Source: Candidatus Hydrogenedentota bacterium (GTDB taxonomy: Bacteria > Hydrogenedentota > Hydrogenedentia > Hydrogenedentales > CAITNO01). Taken from it: 10,577 nucleotides of DNA. The notes beneath the pieces are model-generated. The model saw only the letters and a list, made by a program, of their open reading frames with translations, did no database searches and had not been told where the DNA came from. Where the stretch lies: the NCBI GenBank assembly GCA_023145975.1, contig JAGLCZ010000077.1:1-10577 (forward strand), written 5' to 3'. Both the position numbers and the translations under genes were made by a program. Within the stretch, counting starts at the first letter, position 1. Each line of letters begins with the position of its first letter. This document shows positions 6,944-10,577 of this stretch, in pieces.

Positions 6944-7693
6944 ATGTTATCTAAACAAAAGCTGGGAGTACCCCGTAAAAAAACGTTGTCTCGCGGTATT
7001 GCAGAAATATTGACTCGTCGAATTACTTCCGGTCAATATGCAGTCGGGACAAAAATGCCCACGGAACGCCTGTTGTCCCTTGAATTTAAGGTTAATCGTC
7101 ATGCCGTGCGTGAAGCCCTGAAACGACTTGAGGCTATTGGTCTTATTCGGATAAAACACGGGGCAGGTATTTTCATTGAGCGCGTTAATTTTACCGCAGG
7201 TATTGAGATATTTGATACCTTACTCACCAATGAAGACGGCACCATAAACCAGGAATTTTTACGGGATGTACTCGAGTTTCGTCGCCAGATGGTCATGACG
7301 ATTATCCGGATAGCTGTACAGCGGCGCAAAGCGCGGGAATTGGGAAAGATATGCCGTTACATAGACGATCTGATATTTTCTCAGGGGAAGTACAAGTCAG
7401 ATGAAGAAGCGCGTATTACATTAGATCTTTTCGAAGCTATTACTGTTGCGACGCATAATGATGTCTATTTGCTGGTTCATAATACCTTGAGCCGCATTTT
7501 CTGGCATATTCGAAATACATTTAATCTGGCACCCTTTTATAGTTTGGGTGATGTGGATATGATGAAAAAACTTCGGGATGCTTTTGAGTTTACAAATGCC
7601 GAGGATGCAGAAGAGGTGGTTTCACAGTATCTGACGGCTATGGAAAACTCGCTCGTGAAACATATACCGTCGCAGGGTATAACCAGTAAGTAA
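6944..7693 (+). CDS. FadR-subfamily GntR transcription regulator
   Basis: DNA-binding regulator of 249 residues. Residues 13-80 form a winged helix typical of GntR proteins: ITSGQYAVGTKMPTERLLS, then VNRHAVREALKRLEAIGL with the recognition helix, and the wing HGAGIFIERV. Residues 105-240 form an all-helical effector domain of the FadR/FCD kind. In FCD regulators several His residues hold a metal that helps bind carboxylated sugars; here the usual D-x2-F-H reads D161-L-F-E164, and the later His positions are also replaced, so the pocket may be metal-free. ATG 6944 follows AAGGAGA at 6928-6934. It stands 156 bases after the HAD gene and 19 bases before the enolase-superfamily gene, so it most likely controls this cluster in response to a sugar acid intermediate (inference, by analogy with UxuR/ExuR). 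Confidence 0.85.
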   Translation: MLSKQKLGVPRKKTLSRGIAEILTRRITSGQYAVGTKMPTERLLSLEFKVNRHAVREALKRLEAIGLIRIKHGAGIFIERVNFTAGIEIFDTLLTNEDGTINQEFLRDVLEFRRQMVMTIIRIAVQRRKARELGKICRYIDDLIFSQGKYKSDEEARITLDLFEAITVATHNDVYLLVHNTLSRIFWHIRNTFNLAPFYSLGDVDMMKKLRDAFEFTNAEDAEEVVSQYLTAMENSLVKHIPSQGITSK

Positions 7694-7712
7694 TAAATAT
7701 CAGGAACGGTGT

Positions 7713-9113
7713 ATGGGAAACAGTCGTGATATTTGTGTGACGGGGGCGCGTTTGTTTTTTTTGCCGGTTGAGACGCGTGTTCCCCTAAAATTCGGAGTGG
7801 AAACGCTGCGCAGTGTTACCTGTGCACGGGTTGCGGTTGAAGTGCGTGGTACAGCGGGTAAGACTGCTGTTGGCTGGGGGGAGACACCGCTTAGTGTTCA
7901 GTGGGTGTGGCCGGGGGTTTTGCCGTATGAAGAGCGGCATGAAGTCTTAAAGGCGTTTTGTGTGCAGTTAACCGCTGCTTACGTCCGTTTTGAATGTTCT
8001 GGTCATCCCATGGAAATAGGGTATGCCTTTCTGGAATCGCAACTCCCCGACTTGCTGCAGCAATTCAATCTCACACGAAGCGGGCGGGAGATACCGTGGT
8101 TAGCGGCGTTGGTCTGCTGTGCCTCCTTTGATATTGCCCTTCATGATGCGTATGGGATGCTGCACGAGTGTCCCGTATATGATACTTATAACGGGGAATG
8201 GATGAATGCGGATCTTGCTGCATTTATTACTTCGGCTGCCGATGCCGCTATTTCTTTTGAGGGGCGTTTCCCGGCGGATTATATAGATTCGCCTCATTTA
8301 TTATCGTTGCCGGCATGGCATCTGGTGGGCGGGTTGGATAAACTGGAAGAGGAGGAGCGGGACGGGACGGATCCGAAGGACGGGTATCCCGTATTTTTGC
8401 GGGAGTGGATTCGCAGGGATAAACTTTTTTGTCTTAAAGTAAAGCTGCGCGGGAATGATATGGACTGGGATTATTCCCGTCTGGTGACGGTGGGGCGTAT
8501 TGCTGTTGAAGAAGGTGTGCTGTACTTGACTGCCGATTTTAATTGTACCGTTACCGATCCGGAGTATGTCGTTGTAATACTTGACCGCTTATTGGTTGAT
8601 GAGCCGCGTTTGTATGGCATGATACTGTATGTGGAGCAGCCCTTTCCGTATGATCTGGATCAGTATCAGATTGATGTTCATTGTGTGTCCGCCAGAAAAC
8701 CCTTGTTTATGGATGAGAGTGCACACGATTGGCGTATGATTATGCGCGGCAGGGAGTTGGGGTGGACTGGTGTTGCGTTGAAAACCTGTAAAACACAGAC
8801 GGGCGCGTTGTTAAGTCTGTGTTGGGCAAAGGCGCATGGGATGACGCTTATGGTACAGGATTTAACTAATCCCATGCTTGCACAAATTCCCCATGTGTTG
8901 TTGGCGGCACACGGGGGAACCATTATGGGAGTGGAAACGAATGCCATGCAGTTTTATCCAGAGGCCAGCAGCCGGGAAGCGTTGGTACATCCAGGGTTAT
9001 ATCAGCGACGATCTGGTAGGGTGGATTTGTCTTCTATTAGGGGAAATGGCTTTGGGTATCAAGTGGCGAATATTGAAAGACCTCTTCCTGAGGCAGCCTG
9101 TATAATAGAGTAG
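7713..9113 (+). CDS. Long enolase-superfamily protein (mandelate racemase/muconate lactonizing enzyme-like)
   Basis: Enzymes of this superfamily take a proton next to a carboxylate, with Mg2+ holding the enolate. The N-terminal capping domain spans about 8-150 (VGWGETPLSVQW at 53-64; ASFDIALHDAYG at 137-148). In the barrel, K242-x-K244 ends one strand, the metal ligands are Asp275 (TADFN), Glu308 (YVEQP) and Asp334 (FMDES), and Lys357 (VALKTCK) ends a later strand. This set of lysines matches the muconate lactonizing enzyme/dipeptide epimerase subgroup rather than mannonate dehydratases. At 466 residues it is about 100 longer than usual, with extra sequence at 155-190 and 210-235. AGGA at 7702-7705 supports ATG 7713. 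It follows the regulator by 19 bases and is probably co-transcribed. Reaction (racemization, cycloisomerization or sugar acid dehydration) is not determined. Confidence 0.85.
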   Translation: MGNSRDICVTGARLFFLPVETRVPLKFGVETLRSVTCARVAVEVRGTAGKTAVGWGETPLSVQWVWPGVLPYEERHEVLKAFCVQLTAAYVRFECSGHPMEIGYAFLESQLPDLLQQFNLTRSGREIPWLAALVCCASFDIALHDAYGMLHECPVYDTYNGEWMNADLAAFITSAADAAISFEGRFPADYIDSPHLLSLPAWHLVGGLDKLEEEERDGTDPKDGYPVFLREWIRRDKLFCLKVKLRGNDMDWDYSRLVTVGRIAVEEGVLYLTADFNCTVTDPEYVVVILDRLLVDEPRLYGMILYVEQPFPYDLDQYQIDVHCVSARKPLFMDESAHDWRMIMRGRELGWTGVALKTCKTQTGALLSLCWAKAHGMTLMVQDLTNPMLAQIPHVLLAAHGGTIMGVETNAMQFYPEASSREALVHPGLYQRRSGRVDLSSIRGNGFGYQVANIERPLPEAACIIE

Positions 9114-9114
9114 A

Positions 9115-9143
9115 ATCGCAATATTTTTTAATAATAATGCGAT
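9115..9143 (+). repeat. AT-rich hairpin after the enolase-superfamily gene
   Basis: The 11-base arms starting ATCGCA and ending TGCGAT pair with one mismatch around a short T-rich loop, directly after the stop codon. No T run follows at once (TTTTT appears about ten bases later), so it is at best a weak terminator or 3'-end stabiliser. Confidence 0.35.
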
Positions 9144-9279
9144 AATACATCGTTTTTCGTAGTAAAGCAGGTTTTCCCATATTTTTTTTGCCACACGGGA
9201 AGAAAAAGGGGATGAAAAGTGTTCATACTATTGTAAAAGGGAGAAGTGGATTTACGGGATTCCTAAAAGGTGTTTTTTT

Positions 9280-9297
9280 TGTTATATATATATAACA
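9280..9297 (+). promoter_or_regulatory. Perfect 18-bp palindrome, candidate operator
   Basis: TGTTATATATATATAACA is fully self-complementary and lies 34 bases before the GTG start of the next gene, directly after a run of eight T. Its AT alternation could also serve as a -10 region (TATAAC at 9291-9296). Position and symmetry fit a repressor site over a promoter, but alternating TA repeats are palindromic by nature, so only the TGTTA/TAACA ends are informative. Confidence 0.4.
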
Positions 9298-9331
9298 GTA
9301 TGTATGTAATCACGATTAAGGAGAATATATT

Positions 9332-10078
9332 GTGACGGCAACAGGTCGAGAGTTATTTGGACTGCCACAGAAATTTAAACGTAAGGTCCGGGAATGCGTC
9401 AAAGAAGGGGAAAAGAAAAAAGAACCTGAGGTATCTTTCCTGTGGGCATGTGTGGGCGACGGGAAGCTTAAGGCGACTGCCGGGGAGCAAAAGGCGGAGC
9501 AGCAGTCCCTGTCCCAACAGGAATGGCTTACCGTGGTGGATGAGGCCGCGTCGTTGGGGGCGGACTGGTTTGTCTTGTCTTTTATGGTGTCGTTGTCAAG
9601 CTGTGATGATATTTGGGAAGTTTGTAAATGGGCACAGGATACGCATGGGATGATGGTGGGGCTGCATGTGAAGACCGAAAAATTAACGCGTAGGGACGTA
9701 GATAAAATTAAATTATTGGATTTAAAGCAAACGCGGGTACTTGCCCGTGATGGTGCGTTAAGTCGGGTGAAGTTGAAGGAAGACGAGAAAAAAGAGTTGA
9801 TAATATGGCGTGCAAATCCTCAGGAAGAGGGTGTGCCTCCTAATTGCCAGGGACCTACACGTATGATCTTTGTGAATGCGCAAGGCGTGTTGTATACCTG
9901 TGGTCTGGTTGAAGGAGATGCGGATTATCATATGGGGCATATTTTGGATAAAAAACTAAAGGGCGTCATGGCGGATGCGAATTTGCCGCACCACGTACAT
10001 GAAGAGATTCATTATGTTACACCGGAATGTGACGCCTGTCCCGCGCTTATTGCCAACTACTTCAAAAAAAATAAATAG
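9332..10078 (+). CDS. Radical-SAM-like protein without the CX3CX2C motif, with half-SPASM cysteines
   Basis: A protein of 248 residues starting at GTG 9332, seven bases after AAGGAGA (9318-9324). Residues 33-165 look like part of a radical SAM barrel (QQEWLTVVDEAASLGADWFVL; WAQDTHGMMVGLHVKTEKLT), but the strand that should carry CX3CX2C reads LWACVGDGKLK with a single Cys40, so an S-adenosylmethionine-cleaving cluster is not expected. The C-terminal part has C172-x12-G185-x4-C190, which meets the SPASM signature CX9-15GX4C, with VNAQGVLYTC typical of that domain, and then C233-x2-C236. Further SPASM cysteines are absent, so it could hold one auxiliary Fe-S cluster as Twitch domains do. The N-terminal 30 residues are Lys/Glu-rich. 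It is not clearly linked to the sugar cluster. Function is unknown; a degenerate partner of a true radical SAM enzyme or an Fe-S scaffold are options. Confidence 0.7.
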   Translation: MTATGRELFGLPQKFKRKVRECVKEGEKKKEPEVSFLWACVGDGKLKATAGEQKAEQQSLSQQEWLTVVDEAASLGADWFVLSFMVSLSSCDDIWEVCKWAQDTHGMMVGLHVKTEKLTRRDVDKIKLLDLKQTRVLARDGALSRVKLKEDEKKELIIWRANPQEEGVPPNCQGPTRMIFVNAQGVLYTCGLVEGDADYHMGHILDKKLKGVMADANLPHHVHEEIHYVTPECDACPALIANYFKKNK

Positions 10079-10343
10079 GGGTATATTGGGGGAACAATAT
10101 TACAGGAGATGTTGCCGAGTCTGTCAGTCTGTAGCTGTACTTGTGATTTCATTGGTCCTTGATGATCCAGAACAGGTCTTCTTCCAAAACCCAATTTCAT
10201 AGCGGCAGAAGATTCTAACGGTTCATTCGGTAGGAGCAAAGTTGCGTGTTTGTCCGATTGGGTATCGGTTGTGCTGTGGTTTTCCTGCCGGTGTACTCCC
10301 CTCCCCCCTTTATCTCCTATCTTATTCTGATGTGTTCTCAAGG

Positions 10344-10503
10344 CTAATCTGGATACCCGCCAAAATACTTTATTAGGTTGTCTTCATTCGGACGCGGCAA
10401 TTTCTTCTCCCCCTGCTGCTAAAATTCTAATGCTGCACGCCATTTCAGTTCTGATGAGACGAAGTGCGAGTTACATAAAATACGGTCATCCATGAGCGAA
10501 CAT
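10344..10503 (-). pseudogene. Possible gene remnant on the - strand
   Basis: A consensus AGGAGG (10511-10516, - strand) stands seven bases before ATG 10503, the best ribosome binding site in the window, yet that frame stops after five codons. A neighbouring frame from ATG 10493 gives 24 codons (M-D-D-R-I-L-C-N-S-H...), an in-frame TAG at 10419-10421, then 24 more protein-like codons (...LPRPNEDNLIKYFGGYPD) to a second TAG at 10344-10346. One frameshift plus one nonsense change would explain this as a decayed gene. No family was recognised. Alternatives are a tiny leader peptide or chance. Confidence 0.3.
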
Positions 10504-10531
10504 GCAATTACCTCCTGTGTATTCGTGGATT

Positions 10532-10571
10532 CCGGTATTCTCACATCTCCTGCGTCGATGGGAGAAACCGG
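10532..10571 (+). promoter_or_regulatory. Hairpin over a possible ribosome binding site at the right edge
   Basis: CCGGTATTCTC (10532-10542) pairs with GAGAAACCGG (10562-10571) in ten base pairs with one bulged A. The 3' arm contains most of GGGAGA (10560-10565), which stands seven bases before ATG 10573. TCTCC at 10546-10550 could pair with GGAGA instead, giving a second, exclusive fold that also covers the site. Such a layout can control translation of the gene that would begin at 10573, but only its first codon is visible. Confidence 0.35.
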
Positions 10572-10577
10572 GATGAC

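Larger units (their letters stand above)
10079..10577. other. 499-base stretch without a convincing intact gene
   Basis: Neither strand has an open frame with a sound ribosome binding site and family-like protein. Just after the upstream stop there is a six-base hairpin (ATATTG/CAATAT, 10083-10100) with no T run. A C-rich pyrimidine tract lies at about 10297-10320. The - strand shows a remnant reading frame at 10344-10503, and the right end has a hairpin over a possible Shine-Dalgarno site; both are listed separately. Base composition is more even on the two strands than in the genes to the left, whose coding strands are G-rich. Confidence 0.6.

Noticed and set aside
9073..9106. TTGAAA and TATAAT near the end of the enolase-superfamily gene as a promoter
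   Set aside because: The boxes are 22 bases apart, too far for a normal promoter; the TATAAT lies in coding sequence and may be chance.
10057..10341. 94-codon - strand open frame overlapping the end of the radical-SAM-like gene
   Set aside because: It starts at TTG without a proper ribosome binding site, overlaps a real gene, and the protein has no family-like features.
10451..10467. CTGATGAG followed by CGAA, resembling the hammerhead ribozyme core
   Set aside because: Stem II would have almost no base pairs, and no partner sequences for stems I and III were found around it.

Overview
The window looks like part of a chromosome from a Gram-negative, probably anaerobic or fermentative bacterium that uses sugars and sugar acids. 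Protein style and gene mix (a DsbD-like thioredoxin end, two-motif cardiolipin synthase, ClpP, a GH4-like protein, a fructuronate reductase of the SDR type, an unusual long enolase-superfamily protein) would fit the PVC group, for example Lentisphaerota or Kiritimatiellota. That placement is a guess from protein flavour, not from a marker gene. No mobile element, CRISPR array, tRNA or rRNA was recognised.

Left part (1-3454, all + strand): the tail of a thioredoxin-fold domain with a CXXC site, a cardiolipin synthase-type phospholipase D, a ClpP-family protein whose triad reads Ser-His-Asn instead of Ser-His-Asp, and a TIGR01777/YfcH-type NAD(P)-binding epimerase. These are housekeeping-like genes for envelope, proteolysis and redox. 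The junction between the first two genes is odd: the thioredoxin stops early, and the only start codon well placed behind the Shine-Dalgarno sequence of the next gene is ATA.

Middle part (3469-9113): a GH4-like NAD-dependent glycosidase homologue on the - strand, divergent from a + strand series of uxuB-like reductase, HAD phosphatase, FadR/GntR-type regulator and a long enolase-superfamily protein. The inferred theme is uptake-side release and catabolism of hexuronates or related sugar acids under a local GntR-type regulator. The GH4-like protein has lost both canonical metal ligands (Cys to Asn, His to Asp), and the enolase-superfamily protein keeps its catalytic lysines and metal ligands but carries an extra insertion, so the pathway may use non-standard chemistry or substrates.

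Right part (9114-10577): an AT-rich spacer with a perfect 18-bp palindrome, then a GTG-started gene for a radical-SAM-like protein that lacks the CX3CX2C motif yet keeps a half-SPASM (Twitch-like) cysteine set. The last 499 bases hold no convincing intact gene. They do hold a - strand reading frame remnant with a consensus Shine-Dalgarno sequence, and, at the very edge, a hairpin that would hide the Shine-Dalgarno sequence of a possible next gene.
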